Below, in pieces: positions 22,114-36,400 of a stretch of 64,000 nucleotides of DNA. The notes beneath the pieces were generated by a model. The model was not told the origin of the DNA and made no database searches. It saw only the letters and a list, made by a program, of their open reading frames with translations. The stretch lies in assembly GCA_021234535.1 (NCBI GenBank), contig CM037849.1, positions 11,203,526-11,267,525 on the forward strand, given 5' to 3'. This stretch comes from Stichopus chloronotus. Lineage: Eukaryota > Echinodermata > Holothuroidea > Aspidochirotida > Stichopodidae. The position numbers were made by a program, and so were the translations under genes. How positions within the stretch are numbered: position 1 is the stretch's first letter; each line of letters starts with the position of its first letter.

Positions 22114-25100
22114 CTAACGAGAGAACAAAAAAAGAACAGAAGAAAAATGGTCAGAAGTGCATTCCTGGGTGTCAATGAAGTATAATTGTAATTGAAGTAA
22201 GTTTTAAGAGAGATTGTTGTCCATATTTCTTTGCAAATTGATAGTGTACAGATATCAAAAAACTAAAAGATGTTCAAGGTGCATAAGCACTCTATGTCAA
22301 ATAGCAGTGTCTTGAAAACTATGAACAGTACTGGTGTGGGGTTTGAAGTGACACCAGTGAAAAGTATCTTTCATGAAAGAATTTGCTAAATTGCTACTAG
22401 AATATTTCTTTAATAGTACATAAGAAGGGGGGCTATCGAAAGGAGGAACTGCTCCAAAGCTAATTTGTGCATCTGCTACCTCTTTAAAGGGTGTGACCGA
22501 ACAGAGGGCCGGCAAAGGAAAAAGACCCTGTGAAAAAATCCAGTGGAAAGAGGATATTTATCAAAGAATGAAGATGCTTGTGAACTTGAAGGAGGTCAAT
22601 CCACAAAAGCAGTAATACTGGAAAATGTGTTATTTCCAACAGACAGTTAACCACACGAAAAAAAAACACTTCAGAATCTAGCCAGGAGACAGACATGCAC
22701 TTTGGGTGAAGGCAAGAGTGGTGGTGGTGCAGGAGGTTAAAAGCAATTTCTAGCAAGGTAGAGGAACATGCAATAGTTGTGTGAAGACAGGTAAGTGAGG
22801 TACAAACTTAAATACAATTGTTGGCCAGCTTCACCATCCATGATGACCAGGAGAACCTAAGGTCTGTAAATATTGAAGTTCAAGACGGAGCACCATGTTC
22901 CTTTCCTACTCTTCTGCAAGTCCCTCATGACTGAATCAACTTGAAGCACCTGGCTGGCACTTTGAAATTGGTTAAAAATATTCATGAGACAGCTAGGAGT
23001 CTGCATGCAAATAACAATTGCAAGTACACAAATATTGACATTACGCTAATTTACACACTGCCCACACATCTGACAAGATCAACTAAATCAGTACAGTAGA
23101 TCCTATGCACCCAAGGTACACCATCACACAGTAACTACCCATGAGTGAATCACATGCAGTACACACATTACTTACAGTGTCTAGTGCCTACAAATATTAC
23201 TGTACTTCTCCATAAGATGAGGATGTCTGTAATGTGGTAACAACATCAGGCAGAGCATTTTATGAGTGGGTGCCCCAAATGAACCAACTTGTACTAAATA
23301 ATTAAAACACAAGTCCACTATGTACAACCTTTCTCCATCAGTGGGTGCACACATAAACTGACACCCTAAAATCACAAACAACAGCCACTGATTTTCGTCA
23401 TTTTTTGCAGGCAGAAAAGGATGAGGTTTAGATCCCATGTGACAAGCATCTTGAGGCAAGTTCTGGGGACTTTATAGAATCCTTGGAAATGTGTGTATGT
23501 ATTCAGAGCAAATTACTCGGCAATAGGCATGGGCAGGTTACTGAACTCTACTTCACTTTCCTTGGAGTAGCAACTCTTGTGGAATTTTTAAAACTAATAA
23601 ATACTGTAGACAAAAACATTCCATGAAGAATGTCCTTTCATGTGTTCTGATATATTTTTCACAAGTTTAATAAGTCATAATGTAAAAATTTACAAGTGCT
23701 TTTTCATGTTTCATATTTCCCAGGTGGGTCCAGCCTATGTCTGGCAACATAGATTATTATTGAGAAATCCAATTGTAGCCCACCAACACTCTTGGTGTTT
23801 GAGATATGATAATTCCTGTTCAAAATACATTACATGTATAGGAGGCAGTCACATCGTTGTTGAAACCAATACCATGTGGAAGTAGCAGGTATTTTCAAAA
23901 GTGAAACTATTCGAGCTACTGATACTCCACTCCCCCCCAAAAAATCGGAATGGCCCAAATCTACAGCAGAATTTAATTAGTACAAGTAGCTGTCTAAGGT
24001 CCAGTCACTTGAGCCAGCTGCGACACAAATAAAAAGTCACAGTACAAATAAGCATCATGAGCATGAATCAGTTTTGGTAGGACAGATGAGAAGGTCTAAA
24101 TATATATATCAATATGTTCTGTGGAACAGTAGTGCTTCAGTGTGCAGAGAAAATGGCAGATTGAGACGTAACAAATGACAAGCTGAGATTTTGGTCCTGT
24201 GAAGTTTCTTACATGAAATGTAAAAGGAGACCTAGCCAAAATAAAAAGGTAAAAATGAATCCCTTTGCAATTAACTCCACCCACTCATCTTCTCCTCCTC
24301 TCTACCAATGCTATGTACCTCTCTCATGTCCATTTACTCAAGAACTTGGGGTTTGCATTCATACCAGACATGGAAGTTCATACTCTGCATTAGTTGTTGT
24401 TAACAACATTACAGTGCTGTGTACAGAAATAGGTCAGCACATGGTTTGGCGTGGTGTATGCAGGTTCTGTGTGACATAGAGGACATCTCACAGTTTGTTA
24501 CCTGTGAAGCTTGTCAGCAAAACCAAACCCTTCACGGAAACTGTAAAATTTATGAAATTTTGGAAATGCTGGTATATAGGCCTAAGGTTATAGAGTTACA
24601 GCTGTAAGATATTTATGAACCAAAATGTTTCTCAGCTTACAAAGGATAATGCAGATTCAAAGCCTCTTTCACTGCGATGGCAAAACATACACGTCACATA
24701 AACTTCACAACTTGTTCAGGAAATATGACATATTGGACATGTGATGGAACTGTTCTGTCACAGACATGATGGAATGACTATTAGTGGAGAGTGCACAATC
24801 CTCAATTATGAACCACACTGGATCCAATATTGACAACAGGGCTCTTGCATGTAGCTCAGTGTGTGATCAACAGGAGGCAAAGGAAAAGAGAAAATGGGAA
24901 GCTAGGTTTTAGATACCATTCAATATGAGGCGCTCATAACTGTGTGTTGAAGGAACCGATGTTGGACAGTCCTTTTGTGGTGGAATAATCACAACTCAGT
25001 CACAACAAGTTACTGTTCTTACCTGTTTCGTAAACTAATATCTAAATGCATTAAGCATGAGGAAAGTACTGTACATGTCTACCATGCATATACAGCACAC

Positions 25101-26149
25101 TGAGATTATTCTTCCCTGGAAATTGTTCCTGGGCTTTAGTTTACATGTCCCTGTGTGTTAAATCTGACATACCACTCCCTGATCTGTCCCTCCTATCCTC
25201 CTCAATCCCCCCGCCTCCCACATCACCTCCCTGGCATATTCTTCGTTACTGTATACTTCAAACACCACAAACCCTCTGGTATGGATAATTTACATGCACT
25301 ACAGTTTACATTAATTTGATGTCGATGTAAGAAGGCATCCTACAAAAAAGAGCAGACGGAGCCATGATTTGAAAGATGTGCGGTGTGAAACTGATAGAGG
25401 GAGCACAAGTGAGCTCATAGGTATTAAGTTGAGTCTGCAAGTTGTTGTAAAAGTGGTAAAGTGTATTGAGATGGACGGGTCATGCCAATCTGCACTGAGA
25501 AACCAGACGCAGACGACGAACCTAGCTGCAAAAAGCTGTGAGCTGAAAATGAAGGGCAAAACTGTTAAAACAATGGCTGAAGCTTACATGGAAAGATTTG
25601 ACGAAGGGAGAAAGAAAGTACTGTTGGTCTATATCATCAGGAGGATGCTCAAGACAGGGAGAAGTGGAAGTGGGGAGTGCTATCATTGCCTGACGATCAG
25701 TAACCTCACATTACTAGAGAGAAAATGATGACTTACATAACCGATAATAATGATAGTGGTGGATAATCATGTACCTGGTTAATATTACAATTTATTGCAC
25801 ATTCCTGGGACTGAGTATGCACATTAAGTACATCAGAGAAACTGACACAGTTTGTTCCAAATGAACCCAGTGGGTGGGTATTGCATAACCAAGCAAGAAC
25901 ATTTCAAACATCTAATTACCTTCAAAGCAATAGGATACTAAGCAGATGGGTGGGCAAACTTCTGGAGGAAAGCTAAACATGTTGGTAAATGAGAATAAAA
26001 ACCTCTCCCCTCTGTTGGACTCATTATGTCAAAACATTTGAAACTGGTATTATTGGATTATAAGACTGCGGTACCAGTATGCAGTCCAGTACAGGACAGG
26101 TACTTGTGCATGGAGTTTGTGGTAGTTTAAAAAGGAGATGCTGGTCCAC

Positions 26150-26230
26150 TTTGTTAAAGGTTACCAGTCGTTCTAAGCATAGCAGTGGGATGTACAATGG
26201 TTGTGTGGAGACAGGTAAGTGAACAACGAA
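26150..26230 (+). repeat. repeat family C copy
   Basis: TTAAAGGTTACCAGTCGTTC, TAAGCATAGCAGTGGGATGT and GTGTGGAGACAGGTAAGTGA are colinear with 49018-49097. Confidence 0.55.
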
Positions 26231-27639
26231 ATGAATGCAATATTCAGTCGGCAGAAGGCTGCAAGGAATAACTTATCTGGTATATCACAACCCATGTTCC
26301 TACAAAAAACGTTCACATCGCTACGTATATATCGAGTAGCAGATGTCCATTACTTGTTAATGTGGTGTTAATGACACGAAGGTCAACAATGCTTCAAAAC
26401 TACGATGAAAATAATAATGTGGACTAAATGTATGTGACAGTGTACAGTATGTGAAGAACCTCTTCACAGCTCTAAACATCATCATCTCGCATGCAGGGTA
26501 TCAATGCAGAGTAGATTTCAATAGCAACAAATTTAAAATCTAGTAAAGTGACAGTAGTGGGCAGTGATAAGCACTCAAGCCACTAAAAGAGATAAAGCAG
26601 CATACTAGCATAGAGTATGGTACATCCTCAAACTTCACCTGGTTTGGTATTCGCAACAGACTCAATTATCGGCCTCAAAACGACCACTGCACTCCCATTC
26701 TGCAATCCTTATGTTTACAGAGTGTGGTCATGCCGGGGCTGAAGCTTTTTCAAACACAGTCTATGGTACCAATCAGTGGCACTGACTGCAGCAACCGTTA
26801 TGATATGTACCACACAGACTGTACAATACTGTAATCCTTTCACCAACTTGTAAAACATGTCAATTTTCGCCAGGGGCCAACTTGGAGAGAGAGCAATCAT
26901 GTTAGGTTTATAATGCGAAAAATAACCCAGCTGGCTTTGAGAAGAAAAGAACTATTGATAAATTCTGTTTATAATGTACTTTCAACAAATACACCGAAGG
27001 TAAAATAGCTGTCAGTTCAACAGAAATTATTTTGCAGAATCTGAGAAACTACTGTCAGAAAAATGTTCTAATTGTACATGGTTGGCCTTGTGTTCCATTC
27101 AATTCCATTGGTGAGGGTTTGTTGACATTGTCTGCTGCAACTGAACTGTGCAACGAAATCTAACCAAGGACACACAGACACAAAAAAAATGTCCATGTTT
27201 ACCCGTTTGTTGATACTGCATCCACTCAGTATGGTGCAAGGTTTGGGTTCAATCAGATTAGTGCAGATCTGGTACACAGCATAGACTTTTAATTACCAGA
27301 GAACACAGAGCTCGAAGTAATCTATTGCAGCTTTTTAGACCCTTTCCATGCAAGTTGAATAATTATTGGCAAAAATTTAAACTAAACAAAGTACTCAAAT
27401 AGGGCATGAAAAACAGGGTAAACACAAGCTTTGTAGAGAATTTACTTGGAGGAAGCTGAGGGTAGCTGCTCGGAAGCAGTGGAGTCTTATTGAGAACCTT
27501 TCCAAAACCAGGTGTAAGGTCAAGGAAAAATCCAAATGGAGCTGTAAATCACAAATAAAGCTGGATGCCAAATCACAGAGAACCTCTAAATATAAAACAC
27601 ATACTGTAGGGATGGCTAAATGGTAAAGGTGCCATAGTA

Positions 27640-27735
27640 TGAAAGGACTACAGACAGTCCTAGAAGGAACCAACACTCTTGGCACGTAGATTGGAGTGCA
27701 GTTGTGCTGAGACAGGTAAGTGAGGAGTGAAGTAA
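27640..27735 (+). repeat. repeat family C copy
   Basis: CAACACTCTTGGCACGTAGA, TTGGAGTGCAGTTGTGCTGA and GACAGGTAAGTGAGGAGTGA match 49018-49097 closely, including the AGTGAAGTAAA tail. Confidence 0.6.
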
Positions 27736-27889
27736 ACACTACAGTGCAAATGCATACATGGCATAGCAACCTAGAAGCTAACGTTATTATTAACTGGATT
27801 CATACAACATATTTTGAAGAACAATCTCATTTGGAAGGATATTTGGAAGGACAATCTCAACTTGGGAAGGACAAGGTCTCATTTTCCAT

Positions 27890-28075
27890 GTTAGTTGTTG
27901 CTTCAATTTCAATACCATGCAGGCTCCCCCAAAAATTGACAAGCGACATATCTCATACACATAACCTATGCAATATTGTACCAACCATAATCTAGCTACT
28001 GGTGATTGTGTGTATCTGGTCACTGCCCTTCTGTAAGTCCCAGCCCTTGCGACTTGCAGCATGAAATCCAACTGT
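27890..28075. mobile_element. foldback repeat family A, copy 3
   Basis: It contains CATAACCTATGCAATATTGT, ACCATAATCTAGCTACTGG, a GTGTGTATCTGGTCA block and CCCAGCCCTTGCGACTTGC, colinear with the other family A copies. The right arm is degraded. Confidence 0.6.
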
Positions 28076-28199
28076 TTCTAAGTCCCCTTAAATCTTACCA
28101 ATTGTGACTTCATTCTTTGTCTTTTGGAAGAAATAACAAGTGTTTCATCAAAATGAGTGCCTTTTCAGCACTTTTGGAGGAGTATTCACATTAGTTCTT

Positions 28200-28380
28200 T
28201 CCCCAAAACTTCCTGGTTTGGGAATTCACTAGTGATGTACTCACCTCAGATAACCTATGCACTACTGTACTGATTATGGTCTAGCATCTGGCAGCTGTGT
28301 GTGTGCGTATCTGGCCAGCATCCTCCTGTAATTGCCAGCCTTTTAGTCTGGCAGCGAAGTTTTGCTGTGAATGCTTCAAT
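28200..28380. mobile_element. foldback repeat family A, copy 4
   Basis: CTGGTTTGGGAATTCACTAG, CTCAGATAACCTATGCACTA and GGTCTAGCATCTGGCAGCTG match copy 6 almost base for base. The element ends about 120 bp before the 4.1 exon at 28500-28575, so it lies just inside the downstream intron, near the donor. Confidence 0.65.
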
Positions 28381-28499
28381 TTCAATACCATGCAGAGATA
28401 ACTTTCAGACCTATTTTCAGCCTCACAAGACTCTCTTAACAGTAGCAGTTTAAACAAACAGACAGATACATCATTTTTAATTTAGAAAGCTTTACCCAC

Positions 28500-28575
28500 C
28501 TGGTTATGTCTTCCTTCAGCTGCGATGGGTCTGGTGGATAAAACTTGACATTGAAAATGAATATCCATGGCCCAC
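28500..28575 (-). CDS. protein 4.1 exon: end of FERM F1 / start of F2
   Basis: This 76-nt internal exon belongs to a protein 4.1 family gene (EPB41/coracle type), an adaptor that links membrane proteins to the spectrin-actin skeleton. The acceptor reads TTTCCATCAG before GTGGGCC and the donor is CAG/GTGGGT. It is read in phase 1 and leaves in phase 2. The translation GPWIFIFNVKFYPPDP followed by SQLKEDITR is the well-conserved F1-F2 junction of 4.1 FERM domains (vertebrate 4.1R has PWNFTFNVKFYPPDP and QLTEDITR). The next exon completes the arginine codon and continues [10 protein letters not shown]. It is the most upstream exon I could assign. The preceding one, which should end with the usual WLDxxKEIKKQ block in phase 1, was not found. 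Confidence 0.95.
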
Positions 28576-31009
28576 CTGATGGAAAGACAATAAGTTGAAA
28601 ACAACAATTAAATACTATCTATCATATGTAAAACAGGGTTGAAGAATGAACTTCACTGGCCATCCATGAAATGATTTGCTCAATTGGTTTGTCAAATATT
28701 ACTTCAAGGATTAATGTTTTCATTAAAAATGTTTTTGTTGATCTTCCATCTGTTTTGACTGATTTTCAGAAGTTTGGTACATTCTCCATGACTGTGAAGT
28801 GAACACTGCAGCGCTATCAATGAAAATAGTTTGGAGAAAGTGAAAAAAATTGACTCACAGTCTGCCAACACTTTTTTTTTTTTTTACACATGTGGACAAA
28901 TTTGAAGCTGCCAGAAACAGGTGTTCTTGGAAACAGCACCTTCCAGGTATTAGGTGTGCACTTCCACTGAACAACCATGCACAATTGCTTGCATTTCACA
29001 CACGTTTGCATAACAAACATTTTTCACTGGATCAGGAGAGCCTGTTAATTTTAACTTAAAAAAACTTTGAATTAATACCATGCATCAACACTGACTTGAC
29101 AACTGTTTTGTTTAAAACTGCTCTGACGCAAATAGATCTTTAATACTGGGTGGGAACTGGGAAGACATATTGATAATATAAATTTCCCATAATGTATATC
29201 TCCCGCAGTCTCTCTGTTAGCAACATGAATCAAACCATTATGCAGCTCCCAGTCTGCTACAGTTACAGACACAGGGATATCTTTCGCAAAGACATAGGGA
29301 TCTCTGACAGACAAGGAATATCTTTGACAAAGACAAAGAGTGTCACTCTGAACGTTTTCTTTTGGTAATAATAATTACCCAGCCTTTGATAGACATACAG
29401 TACTGTAATAGAACTAATATACATTTTACATTACATACTGTGATATGTACTACTGCTCTGCAAATTTACAAATATGGGAGACATAACCCCATATACACAG
29501 TGTGCAGGTAATTCCTTTTCAACTTTTTAATTTGTGAACCCCATGCAGCCTCATGCATAAGAAGTGGTCACGACCATGGCAGAACATACTCATGCGCCTC
29601 ACTAAAGTGGCTGACGAACAAACAACTTCACGGATCTTTTGCAACTTTTATGAGGCTGGAGTGATAGTAAAATTGCATGCCTGCAAATATGTGTGATTAA
29701 ATCCAAGAACAGTAACATTTAAAATTCATAGCATCTTTACAAAACCTTCCATGTGATGTATGCACTGTGCATGCGCTACATTAGCATCTGTACATTGTAA
29801 TGAAAAACGGCAGTCACTTGACAAGCATGGCTAGTTCAGTGTGCTGAATATTTGACGTGCTAGCACACTTTGGATTACGGCGGAGGCAGGGGCAGAGTAA
29901 AAAGTGTATTAGTGGTCCCTGGAGTGGCAGTGGAAAGTACATTAGTTGTGCAAAGACAGGTAAGTAGTTCTGAATAAAGTTTAAATGCTAGCAGTAATGA
30001 GCACTGATGGTTAGATTGAGCTAAAATAATGGAACCCAGTCAGGGTGGTTGCACATTACAAAACGACTCCCGATATACATCCTCTCGCAACATTTTTCTC
30101 ATAAATGTATCAATTACACATTTTAAAGTATACATACTTCATTGTTTTCTGTTGTTCTCAAGGTCATGGACTTCTCACACTTTACACAATTACACACAGC
30201 AAGCAACTGATAAGAATAGATTACCTACATGACAATTAAATTTTTGTGTGGTGAATTGGGTGCTAGATGGCCATTCCTGTTTGTAACTACAGGTGGTGCA
30301 TGAAAGGAAGATGGTACCAGACTAGTGTTATGGATCTAAAAGATAACAAGGCCATGGTTGGTACAAGGTTACCAGTGGGTCCTTGGTTAAGTGTCGTAAC
30401 ATATCACGAAACAGTGAAGCCATGTATTGTAAATTAGTCTGATTTGGCCAGCTTTGTAACATTTCTCTTGCTGTAAATCTTGTAGTTGCTTACCTCGCAA
30501 TGTACCAAATTACCAACATGAAGTTTGCTTTTTGTAATTACCTAAATCTGATAGACTCAAACTGTTACATTTGTAAACAATTTTTTGCCAACAGATATGG
30601 CAGCAGGGAAAATAATCTCTGAAAGTTCTATACCAGCAACTATGTGAAAAAGAAAAAAAATGACGGGAAACAAGACAGAAACATACCATCAGAAAATTGG
30701 AATCTGGACAATTTTGTGGAGAAAACTATACTTATGGAAGTAATTATTCCACAAAACAGCAGAGCCAAACAGCCTGTAAGAAGAATTTTTTTTTGACCCG
30801 CTTTATCCAGATGAATTACTTAGCCCTTCTGTGTTATATACAGACCACTCTGAGATCTGAAAATTTTACATACATACTGTACTGTTCATGTTACATACAT
30901 ACTGTCTGTGACCTTGTCAATAACCTCCATCTGTCCATGTACATAGAGCAAGCAATTTTATGACACATTGAAATTTATATAGTTCGCAAAAATTTTCAAC
31001 TTGAGGGCA

Positions 31010-31215
31010 ATCCGTTAAACCAGGGAATTACTAAGTGTTCAAAATTTGCATAGCGGTTACAGGGTTTCTTTGTTATTTTGTCACAAAATCAGAGAAAAGT
31101 CTTCTGTTGTATGCACAATAACTGCTACACAATATTCAATTGGTGTAGCAAATTTTACCATTTTGTGTAGCAAAATGAGAGATGACACTGGATAGATTAT
31201 TCACTGGAAACTATT
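31010..31215. repeat. dispersed repeat, uninterrupted copy
   Basis: The block from CTAAGTGTTCAAAATTTGCA to the GATAGATTATTCACTG region is repeated, split in two, at 37020-37150 (TTCAGTGTTCAACATTTGCA onward) and 38217-38280 (TCATTTTGTAGGACAAAAT to ATTATTCCCTG). This copy acts as the empty site for the 37153-38217 insertion. No coding capacity is seen. Confidence 0.55.
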
Positions 31216-32574
31216 GCACGGCTGTGATATGATTTTCAGGAAGCAGCCCTCCTACAGTATTACACAGTATGCTTAAAAAAGTGTTTGTGAAACTAGCTCA
31301 ACAAACATGGGCATACTAGGTTTGGGAACACACTTGAAACGCAACACCACCAGGATTTAAAGGAGGTAGTTACACCATTACAGTTACATTCCTGTGCAGT
31401 GTTCTTCAGGTAATGATCCATACAATCATACAAAGATAACATCAACAAAGGGCAGTATCTCAACTGTGACAACTTGGCAAAGCTTTCTCGTTTGACAATA
31501 AAAACACAGTTTAAAATTTTTCCTCAGAAGTACTGTCCCAGGGTCTCTTTCAATGGCAAATTTAGTTACTGTAACTGTAACTAGTGCATGTCTTCTATTG
31601 AATGTTATGGGCATTTGTGGTAGAAATAAAGCAGTTTAGTCAAGTTCAACTCCTTTAATATACATACTAGAAGATAGTGTCTCTTTCATGGAGGTTAAAT
31701 CTACAGGTGACTTTATCACATGATCCACTTCAGTTTAAGATTAACTTACAGGACAACCTTTCTCATGTTTCCCAGCACAAGGATTCAAGGGAGGAAAGTT
31801 TGAAATGAACTTTCACACATTTATAACTCAACAACTCTGACAAACAATGGCTTCCTTGAGATCAAAGATATACAGTTAAAAAGAACTTGGTGATAGTGCA
31901 TGGACTTACTTAATCCCATGTAATTTAAGCAGTTCCCAGGATTTAGCTTAAAAAATTGTAGTTGCAATCATGGAGTTGAAGCATAACCAAGTAGGGGGGA
32001 ATAGAAGACAGAGAGTACCTGCCCTCCTTCCCCCTCCCTTCCTCACAACATTTGTGGAATATCCAAAGTGTGACTAAATCTACAAACTGTTGTCTCTATT
32101 AAACAATGTTTGTTTCTTTGTTTGCTAACGGAACTGACTACACACATAGACATATAGGTTTGCATAATTGGTATGGCAGTTGGCAGTTCCTATACTGTAA
32201 GGTCAATTTCCATTACTCCAATTGATGTTTCGATAAACTGCTCCTGAATTGTACTGTATGCTGTACCATTCAGTATATTACAAAGTGAAGCAGCATTATT
32301 CAATAGGTGACGGTAAATGGGTTTGAGAGGAGAACCCTTCACCTGCCTCACATTCTACACATGCCTCTCCAGAACTAATGCACAGTTAATTGTCTGCATA
32401 GGCCCACGGCATTTAAAGTTCATCACACTGTGTATTACCGTCATAGCTTCATGGCACTTGTGCAAATTGAGAAATACAGCACTGTAGGTTATCTGGTAGA
32501 GGGCCACCCTACAGTATAGAAGTAAACTTAAAAGTTGTGTGACAGATATGAACGCAATTTCACCACATCTCACT

Positions 32575-32715
32575 AGAGTGAGTATTTGTGAGTGACTACA
32601 CTTAACCTTTGCTTCACTAATGCATTAAGTTTGATATTGCTCAAAGTGCATTCAAAATCAATTTTGACACCACACCTGTTAAGCCTAGGCTTATCCTGGT
32701 AAGTTTTTCATTCAG
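32575..32715. mobile_element. family B, partial copy
   Basis: TGTGAGTGACTACACTTAAC, TTTGCTTCACTAATGCATTA, TTGACACCACACCTGTTAAG and CCTAGGCTTATCCTGG are colinear with 33275-33390. The right arm is missing. Confidence 0.5.
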
Positions 32716-33242
32716 GCTGAAGGTTGCAACGTGTTTCGTAAGTGCTTTGGAGATTGGCCTCTGGCGGATGCCCACCCCCCCAAAAAAAATGCAAACCTTG
32801 AGTTTTCTTATATTTCTGTTACGTTTCATTATTACTATGGATTATGAAATTCGCACAATTTCATTTTTGCCATTCTAATTCAAGTATTTTTTAAGTGAAA
32901 TTTTTACATTTTTTTAGCCCGAAGTCAGATAGCCTATTGTGCCATATTGCCTGTAGCCTCTTGAATATGCAATTTTGTTACTTGATTATGCAACAATTTT
33001 GTAGTTTACCTTTAATGTTACTAGCATAAACAATTTTGCTATTTCGTTAACAGGACTACAATTTTGCTATTTCGATAACAGGACTCCTCGTTCCTTTCGT
33101 ATCTATTTGATAAAACATCATTATTGAAGCAACGAATTATTATTATTTCTTTATGTGTTTTCTATCATTGCACAGAATTTGTTACGTATTCAAGTTACTT
33201 TGCAGTCATCACATGTGACCTAAGTTAACCTTTCGTGCAAGT

Positions 33243-33470
33243 ACCCTCTTGGTTCCCCACAACTCACTGTGTATTCACGAGTGACTTTATACTTACCCAT
33301 ATGCTTCCTCATGCATTAATTATTAAGTTTGACCTAGCTCAAAATGGAATCTCTTCTGACACCACACCCTCTGGGCCTAGGCTTACCCTCCTAGGGCTGA
33401 GCGATAAGGATGAGGTCAAACTTAAAGCATGAGCGAGCTAGGGGTAAGTATATGTCTATGATGTGAATTA
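33243..33470. mobile_element. foldback repeat family B, copy with both arms
   Basis: The left arm TATTCACGAGTGACTTTATA plus CTTACCC (from 33272) is inverted at 33440-33469 as GGGGTAAGTATATGTCTATG plus ATGTGAAT. The interior CACCACACCCTCTGGGCCTA matches other copies. It is non-coding and MITE-like. Confidence 0.65.
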
Positions 33471-36400
33471 TTTGATGTGAATCCAACCGACTGTCATTCA
33501 GGGTTTCAGTTTGCAACTTCTGAATGAAGCCAGCCCTTTCCTAGATTTGTTGTCACATGACCTTTTAAGTAGCACTGAAAGCATTCTCTTATTCAAACTT
33601 TCAGTTTTCAAGTCAATTTCTATAAACAGCACCATTTATAATACAACACATTATGATACTCATATGCCTTCCACAGACCTGGAGGAGCTCACCTCACGTA
33701 ATCGCCATAGACAAACTTAAAGGGGAGGGTGTTCCCCCTCACCACCACAAATTTTTGATAATTGAGACCCTGAATGGTGCAAAATCATGCGCCTTACATA
33801 TGATCTTTGCCCCATTTGAGACGGCAGTAGCTTATTGTTAAGGTTTCTTCTGTCAGGCAGAGCTTTTGTGGTGGGTATGTGTTTAGGGATCAATCACTAT
33901 TTCTGGGGGCACCAATTTCCAAGCAATAGGCTGGATGCCCTAAAAATTCCATGAGTTTGCTCTCTCCAATTATACCATCTGGTGTTTGATTCCATTCTCC
34001 TTGCTGAAGTATCTAGTCCATACAATAAACTGAACACATACATAGAAGTGTGGGTTTCTACACATCTGCCACCAATTGGTAACTTCTACGGTCTGATGAA
34101 GCTCGTCTCATACTTTAACTCCAAATTTTCAACCATAAAAGAACATGTACTTATGTTTAACAGTTTAACAGTATTAGGTCAAAGAGTATATGTGTAACTG
34201 TCGGCCGACAGACAATGCACTGTGTAGACATTAATTAGTAAACAGCAAACACATGCATGAGTTATATCTGCTTGTTAGAATTAATATAATTTGTATCTTT
34301 GCAAATTTTATCACCCTTATCACACAAAACAAAGCCTCTCTGTTTATACACTGTAGGCCTACATGTACCTGACCAAACAACACACATAAAAGTTTATCTT
34401 GTTGGAGGGTTGGACAAGAGTCTGCACAAATGTTTGATCTCTCCACACCCATCCTATGGACTCTTTGTGTGGCAATTGGGTTTGAATGTAAACACAATCT
34501 GAAGTACTCCATGGTGATTCAAACATGCAAACAAATTTAGTCAGTGAGGTTCCTATACAGAGCACTATGTATATTTCTTTTCACTGAAAGTTCTACAGAC
34601 CACCTTAGCAGCAGCTTAGGGTCAATGTCTAAATGGAGTGACAACAACTTGACAATAGAAAAGACAGATGATGGACGTCCTCGACAAAGTCAAACAAACT
34701 CTACTGCAGTACAAAGAACAAGGGAAATATTTGCGCCTAACCCGCCAAAACTGGGCTTCTAATGCCATGCGGTGTTCTAGCCGCCTGGCATGCATATTCA
34801 TTGATACCAATCAAAGTTTGCGCTAAGGACCCAAACCTGGGAGGGAAATTACCTCTCTAAAAAAATTTTGTGAAGGATTTTCAAAATCAAGGAGGGATTT
34901 GTCACTTGGTAAAGATTCTGTCACAATTTATTGTGTATTGTGATAACTGTATCTACGGCCTCAGCTGTGTAAAAATGTGCCAGATTTTCCCAAATAAGAT
35001 TCATCTTTGAGCGGGATTCAGGAGACTAATGAGGGATTCCCACAATCCTGTAGCAGTGAACACAGATACCCATATGATGAACAATTTCATATCTTTTAAC
35101 AATGAAACTACAGTTCTACATGGCATGTCTGCATTTGTGCCAAACTCAATCCATAGTGACATAATGCATTTTGACAAGTCTTAGGACTTGTATTCCCTAA
35201 AGTAAACTCATGGGTAAACTCTATTGGGTAAACATATCTTGAGACATGAATGCGAAACCTAACAATTCAATGCTTATGGATTTAGCGAACTTTCACATGA
35301 AGTTGGTAATTACAGTATTAAACACTCAAGGTAGCTAGCTGACTATGGTGTTCTTGGGAATTAAAAGCCACTAAAGCTGGAACTTGAACAGCTCTGATAA
35401 TGAAAAAATCTCCATGAACTTTGTTCTTTCATTGCCGGAATAAAATTGAGGAAGTCAGGGAGGACAAAATGCAAGCCTCTTTAAATACAATATAGTAAAA
35501 CTGTGTATGTAAATTGGTCAATAAATTTGTCAATTTCATAAAAATGTGATCAATATGTGATTCCTACAAGTGTGCAGTGATATGGTAACCCCCCAACATC
35601 TCATGGTGAGACCCACTCCAAAGCTGGAATATGAGTTGACAATTTGTCAGTGAAAGTCAAAATGCACAGAACAAGTCACTACAGACACTGCAAGAACAAC
35701 ATTGTTTAAATAATTTAATTTTAACCCCCATTTTTTGCACATGTACATATCCATTCCCATTGGTCTGTTTGATTTCAAGTAATAGTGACTGTCTGCTATG
35801 CTTTCTGATAGAGCCTGAACTTTGCAGGGCCAACAAAAATGTCAAGACAATTTTCATACCTGGAAAATGAGTGCATAGATCTCTTTTAAATTTTTGTGAC
35901 AAGTGATAATTGCCCTACTTTCTCTTACCTGAAACAGTGACAAAGAACAAGGACAGATAACCAGGCACTTGCCAGTACAACTCATATTCCAGCTTTAATA
36001 TACCCTCCCACTCAGCTACTAAGCTAGCTGTTAGCTGGTCTTGCGATGGCTGGCATCACAGCATTAGTTTCTGTACAAACTATCTTTAGAAATAGTACTG
36101 AAGTTACAACAGTGTCACTATGCCATGCAAAAGCCATCAATCATTGCCAAATGCTAAAAACATTCATAAATTAAAAAAAAAACGGGCAAAGAGGATTATT
36201 TTGTTTGTTATTTATTAAGCAAAAAAAATTCTGCATGGTATAATGGTGTGAGGTCATGACTCATACATGAACTGCACTGACATACTGAACCCTAAAATGA
36301 TAGAAAAACCATAAGGAATTTTACAACAATCTCCAGGTCATGTGATGAACATGTCACTACTAAGTGGGAGTAAAAACTGGTTGAATGAACAGAAAAAAAT

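Larger units (their letters stand above)
22114..28499 (-). other. intron of the 4.1 gene
   Basis: This 6.4-kb intron contains family C repeats (about 22.71, 26.15 and 27.64 kb) and two tandemly placed family A copies (27.89 and 28.20 kb). Open frames at 25.37-25.73 kb (plus) and 27.40-27.77 kb (minus) lack splice signals and look like chance. Confidence 0.8.

Noticed and set aside
25369..25728. 119-codon plus-strand frame
   Set aside because: It lies in a 4.1 intron, has no splice signals or family likeness, and is of a length expected by chance.
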